A stretch of 8,317 nt of DNA, from the NCBI GenBank assembly GCA_027068245.1, contig JAMOUF010000179.1:1-8317 (forward strand). The letters run 5' to 3'. How positions within the stretch are numbered: position 1 is the stretch's first letter; every line of letters begins with the position of its first letter. Origin of the DNA: Campylobacterales bacterium (lineage in GTDB: Bacteria; Campylobacterota; Campylobacteria; Campylobacterales; Nitratiruptoraceae). Position numbers and translations under genes: made by a program. The notes beneath the pieces are model-generated. The model made no database searches and was not told the DNA's origin. It saw only the letters and a program-made list of their open reading frames with translations. Below, in pieces: positions 1 through 6,817 of the stretch.

Positions 1-289
1 CAAAAATTTTATATTTGTCAAAATTGGCTATATAGGATATATAGTCGAAATCCCCGCTTTTCATATCGTAACCTATTGCAGATGCCGGGATACGCTGTGA
101 CAGAAGCAAAGAGATCTGATCTATCGCTACCTGGCTTTGCAAAGTAAGCCGGGTCAGCTCTTTGGCTTTGAAGCTTCTAACCCCCAGCAAAGAGAGGGCT
201 TTGAAGGCGGCTACGGACAGGACTGCCACGATAACCAGCACAAAGATCAGCTCCGTCAAGGTAAAAGCCCGTCTCACTGTCCGCTCCAT
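1..289 (-). CDS. Prepilin-like protein, N-terminal part (runs off left edge)
   Basis: This is the first 96 codons of a type IV pilin or pseudopilin-like protein, open to the window edge with no stop. After a short basic leader (MERTVRR) comes A|FTLTELIF, then a hydrophobic stretch to about residue 33. This is the class III prepilin signal: cleavage before F9, and the E+5 glutamate at E13. The -1 position is Ala instead of the usual Gly. The ATG at 287-289 lies inside the end of the upstream prepilin gene (16-base overlap), and there is no clear Shine-Dalgarno, so translation is probably coupled. After cleavage by a PilD-type peptidase it would insert in the inner membrane and join a pilus or pseudopilus. 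It could equally be a minor pilin or a type II secretion pseudopilin; the missing C-terminus prevents a choice. Confidence 0.8.
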   Translation of the reverse strand, partial: MERTVRRAFTLTELIFVLVIVAVLSVAAFKALSLLGVRSFKAKELTRLTLQSQVAIDQISLLLSQRIPASAIGYDMKSGDFDYISYIANFDKYKIF

Positions 290-939
290 GGCTGGCTGTT
301 TACCATCAGCTGGCCTATATTGGATGAGAAATACCAAAAGGATCCAAAGCCTTCACCCAAAGACTTTGTCCTGTTTGAGAGCGGGGTAATGCCGATTTTT
401 ATATATTTCAGGTTTGTTGTGCTCTCATTTCTATCCGGATCGTCAGGAAATTTGGTAGTTGAAGAGGTGTTGATGTCGATTATACAGTATGCGCTGACAC
501 CAAGTTTGTAGACTCTTGATCCTCCTTTGTTTACAGCCTCCATCTCATACCCGTCAAAATCGTCCATATCATCGGCCTGATCTATCGAGGCCTCCTCAAG
601 ACCTATAGCTGAAGCCCACTCTTTGTGGATACAGTTTCTTGAACCGACAAAAGAGCCTCTTCTATAAATTTTTTCAGAACCGGCAAAGGAGAAGTTGCAA
701 TCATACTCCACAAGGCCATTTTGGGCTATTAGTATATCGTTGATTTGGTTGTTTTTCTCATCCCATGGCAGATTTTTTATAAGCCCCATCAACGCCAGGC
801 CGTTATACATAGCCTCCTCTTTCAGCGTATATTTGGAGCTTTTTGAGCTTAGCTGGATGATCTTTGGAAAGAGTGTAAAGACCAAAGCTATGATAATCAT
901 GGAAAAGAGCAGCTCTATGAGGGTAAAAGATTTTCTCAT
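274..939 (-). CDS. Prepilin-type N-terminal cleavage/methylation domain protein
   Basis: A 221-residue pilin-like protein. The N-terminus MRKS|FTLIELLF followed by hydrophobic residues 10-30 is a class III prepilin signal. E9 is the conserved +5 glutamate; the -1 residue is Ser4 rather than Gly. The rest is a soluble domain with four cysteines (81, 103, 152 and the acidic stretch around 115-130 between them) and no family I recognise; its length fits a minor pilin better than a short major pilin. Correction on cysteines: I see C81, C103 and C152. It has three D/E-x-N-x-S/T sites (N82, N157, N171) among four N-x-S/T sites, suggesting N-glycosylation. The ATG at 937-939 overlaps the adhesin stop in an ATGA arrangement and has AAAGG upstream, so the two are probably translated from one message. 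The likely role is as a minor subunit or adaptor for the large upstream protein; this is inferred from position. Confidence 0.85.
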   Translation of the reverse strand: MRKSFTLIELLFSMIIIALVFTLFPKIIQLSSKSSKYTLKEEAMYNGLALMGLIKNLPWDEKNNQINDILIAQNGLVEYDCNFSFAGSEKIYRRGSFVGSRNCIHKEWASAIGLEEASIDQADDMDDFDGYEMEAVNKGGSRVYKLGVSAYCIIDINTSSTTKFPDDPDRNESTTNLKYIKIGITPLSNRTKSLGEGFGSFWYFSSNIGQLMVNSQPWSGQ

Positions 940-3900
940 CTAAAGACCTTTACGCCGGGTTTTGGGGCGCTGATATTTTGCTCAAACCCCACCCCTTCTA
1001 TCTCGCCGCTTTTTATCTGGTTTACCGTAGGGGGCTTGTAGATATATTTGATACATGGATGGTGGATACAGCTGCTGTTTTCAAACTTGTAGTATGCCTC
1101 CTCGTCATAACTGAACCAGAGCCATTTTGAGATATCCAAATGAATATATCCAAAGTTGTCGTTTTGTTTTGTTACATTTATCTCCACTATCCCCTCTTTT
1201 GGGCTGTGAGGATTTGAGATCATATCCGCGGGCTGGCTCATCACGGTATCTTTGTAGCTCCCGGTTTTTTTGATTTTACCATAGTTTTCGCTGTTATGGT
1301 CTTTCATGATAAACCAGTGCAAAAGAGTCTGATTCAGATCGCTTACATATCCGGATCCATTTTTGTCATAGACCAAAATGGTGGCGTAAGTTGCGTCTTT
1401 GACTTTCGTAGTGGCAAGATCTTTTGGTCTAAGCCTCCCAAAGTAGAAGGTGGTATTCATATCAGCCGAAATCTGTCCCGCTCCACTGGCCGGGTTGTGC
1501 TGTTTGGCACTGCTTGAGGAGGGGGATATCTCCGTAAGTTTTATGTTTATGGGCGATACGGGCCTTGAGAAGTTCCTGTCAACTACAAAGGCGTAACTGC
1601 TGTTGGCCTCCCCTTTTGAAAAAGCCTTCGTTGGAATTTTGTAACTTACGTTTATCTCATCCAAAATCTCATACCCCTCCACGCCGCTGTTAAAGATATC
1701 TTTGTAGACAACGCCTATTTCACTGCCGTTATACTCGGAGCGGTTATCCACATCGTAATAAAAAGTCACGGTGACATTCTCGTCCCCAAAACAGCTGTCG
1801 TTGTAATCCTCCGTCTTTTCTCCGGTTTTGGCAAAGGCGCCAAGGGTTATTTTCAAAGTTACGTTCGTATCGTTGGTCTCCTCACTCATATAGAGCCAAT
1901 CCTCTCCAAAGGAGTTTATAAACTCCACGCCCGTTATATTTATCTCGTAAGGAGCCACCTTCACCGTGACAGAGCCCTCATTTATGAGCCTTACATTATC
2001 GGGGGTATCGTCCTGGTCCACTTTGGCGTATTCGCTGCCGTTTATCTCATATATCGTTATGTTTATCTCGCCAACCTCGGTATAGCTGGCGTTTACATCA
2101 TCCGCCTCACCATCAGTGAAACTGAAATTTTCTATATTCCAAACCCCCTCTTTGCAGCCCGTATGCAAAGGTGTGGCGTTAACGTCGAAGGATACTCCTC
2201 TGCTCTCGTTGTAATCCTTCGCAGCCCCTCCTGACTCGTCCAGGGCTTTAAAACCGAGCTTGAAATCCTCGCCCGCATATATGCTGCCGCCGGCTGGGGA
2301 TACTGAGAACTCCTTTGGCCGGATGGCGAAGTTGTCACTGGAATTTGACTCTTCTGACAAATTCAAGGGGCTGTTTTTGTCCCTGCCCTCAATATGGACT
2401 TTAACGCATCTTTTGGCCGTATCTATCCGGACAGAATCCAGTTTCACACAACCTCTGGAATCAGTATCAGGGCAGGGTGTTCCTGAATTGTCGCTGCAAA
2501 GAACTTTTTTTCCGCTTATTGGACCGGTGCACTCCGAGCTGCCTCCGGAATGATAAAAATATAATTCTATTTTGGTTATATTGGCTTCCATACTCAAATT
2601 GGTATCCCGCTCTTTTGACAAAATATAAAGATCAAAATCCCTGGAAACCACTTTTGTAGTAATATTATTATCCCAATCAGATTCAGCATCGCATAGCCCG
2701 TCAACACCTGTGGAGTCTACTGCATTGAATATTCCGCTTTTTGCCGCAGGCTGCTCGGTATAGTGAAAAAAGTCACTAAATGCAAATACCGATCCAACCT
2801 CAGTGGTATGTCTCCTCTCTCTATCATACGCCCTATCCTCATCCACTTTGAATCCCACTTTCTTTTCACTATGAAAACACTTTCTAAACCATCCTCCGTC
2901 ATAACCGTATCTGCTATCTTTCCATCCGGCAATAAGAGGCTCTTTACCGTAACTGTTTTGAAATGTTACTGTTTTGCATCCGTCACTCCACCCCACAAAG
3001 TATCGACCTGTTTTTATCGTTTCATAAAAGATTCTTTTTCCGTAATCATCCACAAAACTGTCGGTAAAATTACTCTGAGCTATCATATACCCGATAGTCT
3101 CTTCTCTTTGCAAAGGATACCCCTCCCAGGTCTCACTGGCATCAAGCGCCGCTGATATAATTGAACCGTTTACATCCAATACCGCGGTCATCCAGGGCGC
3201 AGAAGTATCTTTGGGAATATCATGCTTTTCATTGTTTAGTGTCTGGATATTTGCCACAACCGCCGGATTACAAAACTTTACAGCAGTATCGATTCTTTGC
3301 CAACCAATCCTGTTTTGATGGGGATCAAGAAACCTTCCCTGGACCATTGAGGTCTCAATTGTTCCCACTTCAACATAGTGATCCCCCAGCCTGTGAACAC
3401 CTTTGTTGATCGCAAAATAGTTTAATTTTTGGCTCACATGAGGTCCATCTTCTCCCTGGGGTTCTACCAGGGTTGCATCAAATCCTGTTTTTGTAACATT
3501 TTTTATCCTGACACTTGCCGGATCTCCCCCACGACTGTCAATAACCATAAAAACAACCGGGATGGTGGAAAAACTTTTATTGAACTCCACATGGGTCCAG
3601 CTTGGATCGGCATATGTATTTTTTAATTCAACCTCGCCACCCTCAAATTCCACCGGGGTTATGGTTCCATCAAAAAGACATGCTCTCTCGGTGCCATTAT
3701 AGTTTTTCCTGTTCTTTTCATTATTATATATCTCTTCAATCTGGTCTGCTTCCAAAGCCTCTTTAAATATCTTCACCTCATCCTGATATCCATCCAAAGC
3801 CTGGTCTTCATCATATCCGCCTCCCACACTATCTTGCTCCTGTCCTAAAATCAGCCCTCCAGGATCAATTTTGACAGGATCTGTATAGTTGAAATTGACA

Positions 3901-4460
3901 CAACCTATCAAATCTCTATCAGCATATACGCAGTTGTTTTCGCCTTCTCTGCTCCAGGCCACAAAGTGCCACTTGCCGTCTCGTATGCTGTAATTTAAAT
4001 CAAATAACTTTTCAAATTCATTATGTAAATGGATTTTTATTTGATTTTTATTTTCCTGGCCCCATAACAAAACCTCATTATCATATTTTTTATTTCCTGT
4101 TTTATTTGCCCCGGAGAGTAGAGGGATGCCATAACTTTGCGTGGTTTTTACCCAGGTGGTGATGGTAAAATCAATTAACCCGTCCATCGCCCGATTATCC
4201 AATACTATATAATCATCCGTTCCCTTTTTAGTAAAATCGGCCACGCGGCATATCAGCCCGCCCACGCTCTCGTTGCTCTCGGGATTTACGTTTACGGCAC
4301 GGCCGTTGTATCCGTTGCTGCTGTCTATCACCTCCCCCGGCGTCCCATTCCACTCGCATCCATCCAGCCTGTAATCGGCGTGTGGTTTTGGCAACTGCGC
4401 AAAAAGTGCGGCCTTGGCAAAGATAAAGATAAAAAAAGAGAGCCATATCCACTTTTTCAT
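936..4460 (-). CDS. Secreted LamG/lectin-fold adhesin-like protein, MshQ/DUF6701 type
   Basis: A 1174-residue exported protein. Numbering below counts from an alternative ATG at 4466, two codons upstream; I prefer 4460 because AAAAGA then sits six bases away. A Sec signal peptide covers residues 3-23 (cleavage likely after LFA). Residues 30-255 look like a LamG/concanavalin A-like domain, with C37/C73 and C179/C189 as possible disulfides. Residues 260-375 resemble the H-type lectin-like segment of MshQ proteins (WTHVEF, then PVVF, then DPASVRIKNVTKTGF). From about 590 on, beta-rich Ig-like sequence with FAIRPKEF (713-720) and YFGRLRP (1008-1014) recalls DUF6701. MshQ is encoded in the MSHA pilus locus of Vibrio, and adjacent prepilins support a pilus-linked surface role here. 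It carries 28 D/E-x-N-x-S/T sequons, 23 of them after residue 590. No catalytic motif was seen. Family assignment is from remembered motifs. Confidence 0.8.
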   Translation of the reverse strand: MKKWIWLSFFIFIFAKAALFAQLPKPHADYRLDGCEWNGTPGEVIDSSNGYNGRAVNVNPESNESVGGLICRVADFTKKGTDDYIVLDNRAMDGLIDFTITTWVKTTQSYGIPLLSGANKTGNKKYDNEVLLWGQENKNQIKIHLHNEFEKLFDLNYSIRDGKWHFVAWSREGENNCVYADRDLIGCVNFNYTDPVKIDPGGLILGQEQDSVGGGYDEDQALDGYQDEVKIFKEALEADQIEEIYNNEKNRKNYNGTERACLFDGTITPVEFEGGEVELKNTYADPSWTHVEFNKSFSTIPVVFMVIDSRGGDPASVRIKNVTKTGFDATLVEPQGEDGPHVSQKLNYFAINKGVHRLGDHYVEVGTIETSMVQGRFLDPHQNRIGWQRIDTAVKFCNPAVVANIQTLNNEKHDIPKDTSAPWMTAVLDVNGSIISAALDASETWEGYPLQREETIGYMIAQSNFTDSFVDDYGKRIFYETIKTGRYFVGWSDGCKTVTFQNSYGKEPLIAGWKDSRYGYDGGWFRKCFHSEKKVGFKVDEDRAYDRERRHTTEVGSVFAFSDFFHYTEQPAAKSGIFNAVDSTGVDGLCDAESDWDNNITTKVVSRDFDLYILSKERDTNLSMEANITKIELYFYHSGGSSECTGPISGKKVLCSDNSGTPCPDTDSRGCVKLDSVRIDTAKRCVKVHIEGRDKNSPLNLSEESNSSDNFAIRPKEFSVSPAGGSIYAGEDFKLGFKALDESGGAAKDYNESRGVSFDVNATPLHTGCKEGVWNIENFSFTDGEADDVNASYTEVGEINITIYEINGSEYAKVDQDDTPDNVRLINEGSVTVKVAPYEINITGVEFINSFGEDWLYMSEETNDTNVTLKITLGAFAKTGEKTEDYNDSCFGDENVTVTFYYDVDNRSEYNGSEIGVVYKDIFNSGVEGYEILDEINVSYKIPTKAFSKGEANSSYAFVVDRNFSRPVSPINIKLTEISPSSSSAKQHNPASGAGQISADMNTTFYFGRLRPKDLATTKVKDATYATILVYDKNGSGYVSDLNQTLLHWFIMKDHNSENYGKIKKTGSYKDTVMSQPADMISNPHSPKEGIVEINVTKQNDNFGYIHLDISKWLWFSYDEEAYYKFENSSCIHHPCIKYIYKPPTVNQIKSGEIEGVGFEQNISAPKPGVKVFR

Positions 4461-4476
4461 AATCATTCTTTTGATT

Positions 4477-4500
4477 TTGGTTTTAATCTATTATAACCAA
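4477..4500. repeat. Inverted repeat TTGGTT-N12-AACCAA around the -10 box
   Basis: A 6-base inverted repeat has arms at 4477-4482 and 4495-4500. The right arm touches the candidate -10 box and the left arm lies at the predicted transcription start. This layout would suit an operator for a dimeric repressor. It could also form a weak A/T-rich-loop hairpin in the rsmE transcript. Six-base arms in A/T-rich DNA can arise by chance. Confidence 0.25.
4490..4495 (-). promoter_or_regulatory. Candidate -10 box for the adhesin/prepilin cluster
   Basis: The minus strand reads TATAAT here, a perfect -10 box, just after the rsmE stop. The expected start of transcription is near 4483, about 22 bases before the adhesin ATG at 4460. 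Upstream sequence around 4512-4518 is A/T-rich without a good -35, which is usual for Campylobacterota. It would let the cluster be transcribed apart from rsmE. A chance match in A/T-rich DNA is possible. Confidence 0.5.
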
Positions 4501-4506
4501 TTCTGC

Positions 4507-5169
4507 CTAAATAATAACCTTGCTGGCAACCGCTATGGCGGCGGTCTCGCTTTTTAACACAAGAGGGGTGTCAAATCCAAGGATTTTCCCAAACTCCGCC
4601 CGCTCCTGCGGGCTTACTCCACCTTCGGGGCCAATAAGCGCCCTTTTTATATCCTCGCCGCATCCGATTCTATCTTCGCAAAAGTCTATCAAAACCGTAT
4701 CCGGATAAAGGGCCAGGGCCGATTTTATATCTTCTTTTATCTCAAGCTCCATCAGGCGGCTTCTGCCACACTGCTGAGAGGAGTTGATGAGGATTTTTTG
4801 CAGTTTTTCCAGTTTGAGGCGGAAGTTTTTCTGACTTCTTTGACAATATATAAAGGTGATTTTGGCTACGCCAAGCTCGTTTAACGCAGGAAGGCTTTTC
4901 TCTATGCTCTTTGGGTCTATGATACACCAAAGCAGGTGAAACTCTCTTTTTGGCATCACCTCCCTAAGCTCTTTGTCCTTTAATGACAAAGTGGCCCTTC
5001 GTCTGTCAACCTCCTCTATCAGATAGTAATACAGATACTGGTCTTTCAGGTTTCTAAAGGGTATCACCTCGCCCTTTTTATGCCGCCTTACCTTGAAGAT
5101 ATAGTTATATGTCTCACCCTCTACCACCAAAACCAGCTCGCCGCTTTTGGGATGATATACAAACTGCAT
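4507..5169 (-). CDS. rsmE: 16S rRNA (uracil(1498)-N(3))-methyltransferase RsmE
   Basis: A 220-residue SPOUT-class methyltransferase, normal length for the family. RsmE transfers a methyl group from S-adenosylmethionine to N3 of U1498 of 16S rRNA in the assembled 30S subunit. The N-terminal part (1-70) is the RNA-binding PUA-like region. The SPOUT domain shows the family hallmarks: SSQQCGR (130-136), LIGPEGGVSPQER (178-190) and LKSETAAIA (205-213), which form the knotted cofactor site. The start is the ATG at 5167-5169, which shares one base with the stop of the upstream membrane-protein gene (TGATG), so translation is probably coupled. A TTG one codon earlier is possible but less likely. The pairing with the membrane-protein gene may be only operonic convenience. 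The assignment is firm. Confidence 0.95.
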   Translation of the reverse strand: MQFVYHPKSGELVLVVEGETYNYIFKVRRHKKGEVIPFRNLKDQYLYYYLIEEVDRRRATLSLKDKELREVMPKREFHLLWCIIDPKSIEKSLPALNELGVAKITFIYCQRSQKNFRLKLEKLQKILINSSQQCGRSRLMELEIKEDIKSALALYPDTVLIDFCEDRIGCGEDIKRALIGPEGGVSPQERAEFGKILGFDTPLVLKSETAAIAVASKVII

Positions 5170-5579
5170 CAAAGCGCCTTGGCTACTCCAAACAGCACCA
5201 GGGCCGCTATGGCCTCCGCAGTGTATATTTTGGCCGCGTATCTTTTGAACTCCTCAAAAAGCTCCCTCTCATCGCTTCTTATGACCCTAAGACGCCGGTT
5301 TATGATAACCTGATGGACGATTATCGCTATCATCAGCACTATCATCGCCACAATCTCGAAATTCCATACCGAAAACCTAAGCACGGCCATCATCAAAAGC
5401 CCGGTAAAAATCACCATACCAATCAGCACGTTTTGTATAAGAAAGAGTCTTTTAAAGCTTTTCATAAAAGCGACGAAGTTCTCCTGCCGTTTTATTTTTA
5501 AAAAGTAAAGTTGTGATAAAATGAGTAGAAAGACAACCAGCTCATGGGTATGAAGCGATGCTTTAAACAGCGTATCCAT
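5169..5579 (-). CDS. Four-helix inner-membrane protein of unknown function
   Basis: A 136-residue integral membrane protein that I do not recognise. Predicted membrane segments lie at about 8-27, 45-67, 72-94 and 115-134. Between them are basic loops (KIKRQ at 28-32, NRRLRVIRSDER at 94-105), which point to a cytoplasmic location for those loops. An H-x-H pair (His10 and His12) opens the first helix, and another His (His89) lies in the third. These could bind metal or haem, but that is a guess. The start is the ATG at 5577-5579, preceded at five bases by AGGAG. An in-frame ATG 13 codons upstream would overlap moeA and has no good ribosome site. It is the first gene of a likely operon with rsmE. 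Confidence 0.8.
   Translation of the reverse strand: MDTLFKASLHTHELVVFLLILSQLYFLKIKRQENFVAFMKSFKRLFLIQNVLIGMVIFTGLLMMAVLRFSVWNFEIVAMIVLMIAIIVHQVIINRRLRVIRSDERELFEEFKRYAAKIYTAEAIAALVLFGVAKAL
5517..5522 (+). promoter_or_regulatory. Candidate extended -10 box for moeA
   Basis: TGATAAAAT at 5514-5522 matches an extended -10 (TG-N-TAAAAT), with a T-rich run at 5491-5499 in the -35 position. Transcription would start near 5529, leaving a leader of about 80 bases before moeA. The site lies inside the coding sequence of the divergent membrane-protein gene, because only 32 bases separate the two start codons. Confidence 0.35.
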
Positions 5580-5584
5580 AGGCT

Positions 5585-5589
5585 CTCCT
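5585..5589 (-). promoter_or_regulatory. Shine-Dalgarno that fixes the membrane-protein start
   Basis: The minus strand reads AGGAG five bases before the ATG at 5577-5579. This strong site chooses that ATG over the in-frame ATG at 5616-5618, which would place translation inside moeA. Confidence 0.75.
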
Positions 5590-5606
5590 AATTTTTTGAT
5601 AAAGGT

Positions 5607-5612
5607 ATTATA
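5607..5612 (-). promoter_or_regulatory. Candidate -10 box for the membrane protein-rsmE operon
   Basis: The minus strand reads TATAAT, a perfect -10 box. Transcription would begin near 5600 and give a leader of about 20 bases before the ATG at 5579, with the AGGAG site in it. The box overlaps the A of the moeA start codon on the other strand. No good -35 is visible around 5630, as is common in this phylum. Confidence 0.55.
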
Positions 5613-6817
5613 TGGCAATTTCCATCACAGAAGCTTTAAATATTATCGATAATCAAAAAGTATCGGCAAAGATAGAGACAAAACCTTTGGAAGAGTGTGA
5701 TTCCAGGGTTGCGGCGAAGGATTACGAGGCCCTCATCTCGCTGCCAGGATTTGACAACTCCGCCATGGACGGCTTTGCGGTGCTTTTAAGCGATGCGGGC
5801 AAAGAGGTAAGGGTATCAGCAGAGATTTTTGCCGGGGAGGATAAGGAGCTTTACGTAAAAGAGGGTGAGGCCATAAAGATTATGACTGGAGCCAGAGTGC
5901 CCCAAAACACCGAGGCGGTCGTACCGATGGAGGATGTGGAGTATATAGGCGAAAAGATTGTTTTACCAAAAAAAATAGCGAAAGAGGCCCATATCCGGTT
6001 TTTGGGAGAGGATATCAAAGAGGGAGAGAGAGTAGTAGAAAAAGGGGAGCTGCTAAACGCCTACAAAATAGCCCTGTTAGCCAGCCAGGGAATCAGCTAC
6101 ATAGACGTTTTTAAAAAGCCTGCCGTCACCGTATTCGCCACGGGCAGCGAGCTTAAAATGCACTATGAGAGCCTGAGCGGCTCGCAGATTTACAACTCCA
6201 ATACCCCGGCTCTGTATCTTAGAACCAGGGAGCTTGGGTGCGAGAGCTCTTTTTTAAGAGTTGCCAAAGACTCCAAAGAGGCGGTAAAAGAGGCGCTTTT
6301 ACAGTCTCTAAAGAGCGATTTGATAATCACCACCGGAGGTGTGAGCGTGGGAGAGGCGGACTATACAAAAGAGGTTTTCAAAGAGTGTGGGATGGAGATA
6401 CTCTTCTCAAAAATCGACATCAAACCCGGCAAACCCACAACCCTTGGAAAGATAGGAGATACCTTCATACTCAACCTTCCCGGAAACCCTTTCGCGGCTA
6501 TGGCGAACTTCGAGATTTTCGGACGGTTTTTGATAAACAGACTCAGGGGTATGAGAGAGTGTTACCATAAACCGATAAAAGTCAAACTAAAAGAGAAACT
6601 GCAGCTTAAAGGGGGAAAAGATACGGTTATTCCAGGAATCTTCGATGGGGAGTATTTCAAGCCTCTAAACAGTTACGGCCCCGGAATGGTAAGCACGATG
6701 GCGAAATCGGAAGGTTTCATTATAGCCTCCAAGGAGGCAAAGGAGTTGAAAGAGGGATACTTCATCCCCCTTTTCAACCTGACCTCGAAAGAGGCCAGGG
6801 ATATAATAAGCAGATAG
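5612..6817 (+). CDS. moeA: Molybdopterin molybdenumtransferase MoeA
   Basis: A 401-residue cytoplasmic enzyme of normal family length. MoeA inserts molybdate (in some organisms tungstate) into adenylylated molybdopterin, the last common step of molybdenum cofactor synthesis. Visible hallmarks are LPGFDNSAMDGFAV (44-57, with D53), IMTGARVPQNTEAVVPMEDV (90-109), RFLGEDIKEG (129-138), the MoCF/molybdopterin-binding domain FATGSE (175-180) and TTGGVSVGEADY (240-251, with D250), then KPGKP (271-275) and LPGNP (289-293), and a C-terminal beta domain from about 325. The start ATG follows AAAGG at six bases. The gene is divergent from the membrane protein-rsmE operon and its stop abuts the cytochrome gene stop. 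Formate dehydrogenase and nitrate reductase are typical users of the cofactor in this phylum; none is in the window. Confidence 0.95.
   Translation: MAISITEALNIIDNQKVSAKIETKPLEECDSRVAAKDYEALISLPGFDNSAMDGFAVLLSDAGKEVRVSAEIFAGEDKELYVKEGEAIKIMTGARVPQNTEAVVPMEDVEYIGEKIVLPKKIAKEAHIRFLGEDIKEGERVVEKGELLNAYKIALLASQGISYIDVFKKPAVTVFATGSELKMHYESLSGSQIYNSNTPALYLRTRELGCESSFLRVAKDSKEAVKEALLQSLKSDLIITTGGVSVGEADYTKEVFKECGMEILFSKIDIKPGKPTTLGKIGDTFILNLPGNPFAAMANFEIFGRFLINRLRGMRECYHKPIKVKLKEKLQLKGGKDTVIPGIFDGEYFKPLNSYGPGMVSTMAKSEGFIIASKEAKELKEGYFIPLFNLTSKEARDIISR
6778..6799 (-). terminator. Stem-loop in the moeA/cytochrome convergent junction
   Basis: On the minus strand, CCTGGCCTC and GAGGTCAGG pair as a nine-base stem (one G-U pair) around a TTTC loop, beginning 18 bases beyond the cytochrome stop codon. 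The same DNA on the plus strand gives a stem with one A-C mismatch and a GAAA loop, 15 bases before the moeA stop. Neither side is followed by a T run, so it is at best a weak or factor-assisted terminator, or a 3'-end stabiliser. It lies within moeA codons and may be incidental. Confidence 0.3.

Noticed and set aside
2763..3155. Plus-strand open frame of 130 codons opposite the adhesin
   Set aside because: It has no ribosome site or recognisable motif and lies fully antisense to a well-supported gene; it looks like a shadow frame.
5170..5172. TTG start for rsmE
   Set aside because: The next codon is an ATG that shares a base with the upstream stop, the usual coupled arrangement.
5580..5618. 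Longer membrane-protein start at the ATG at 5618
   Set aside because: It would overlap the moeA start and lie upstream of the best -10 box; the AGGAG site points to the ATG at 5579.
6725..6738. GCCTCC-AA-GGAGGC hairpin near the end of moeA
   Set aside because: It has a very short loop, no T run and a location inside codons well before the stop; it is probably coincidental.
6754..6774. GGGAT-ACTTC-ATCCC followed by CCTTTT as a plus-strand terminator
   Set aside because: The five-base stem is weak and lies over 40 bases before the moeA stop, so termination there would truncate the protein.
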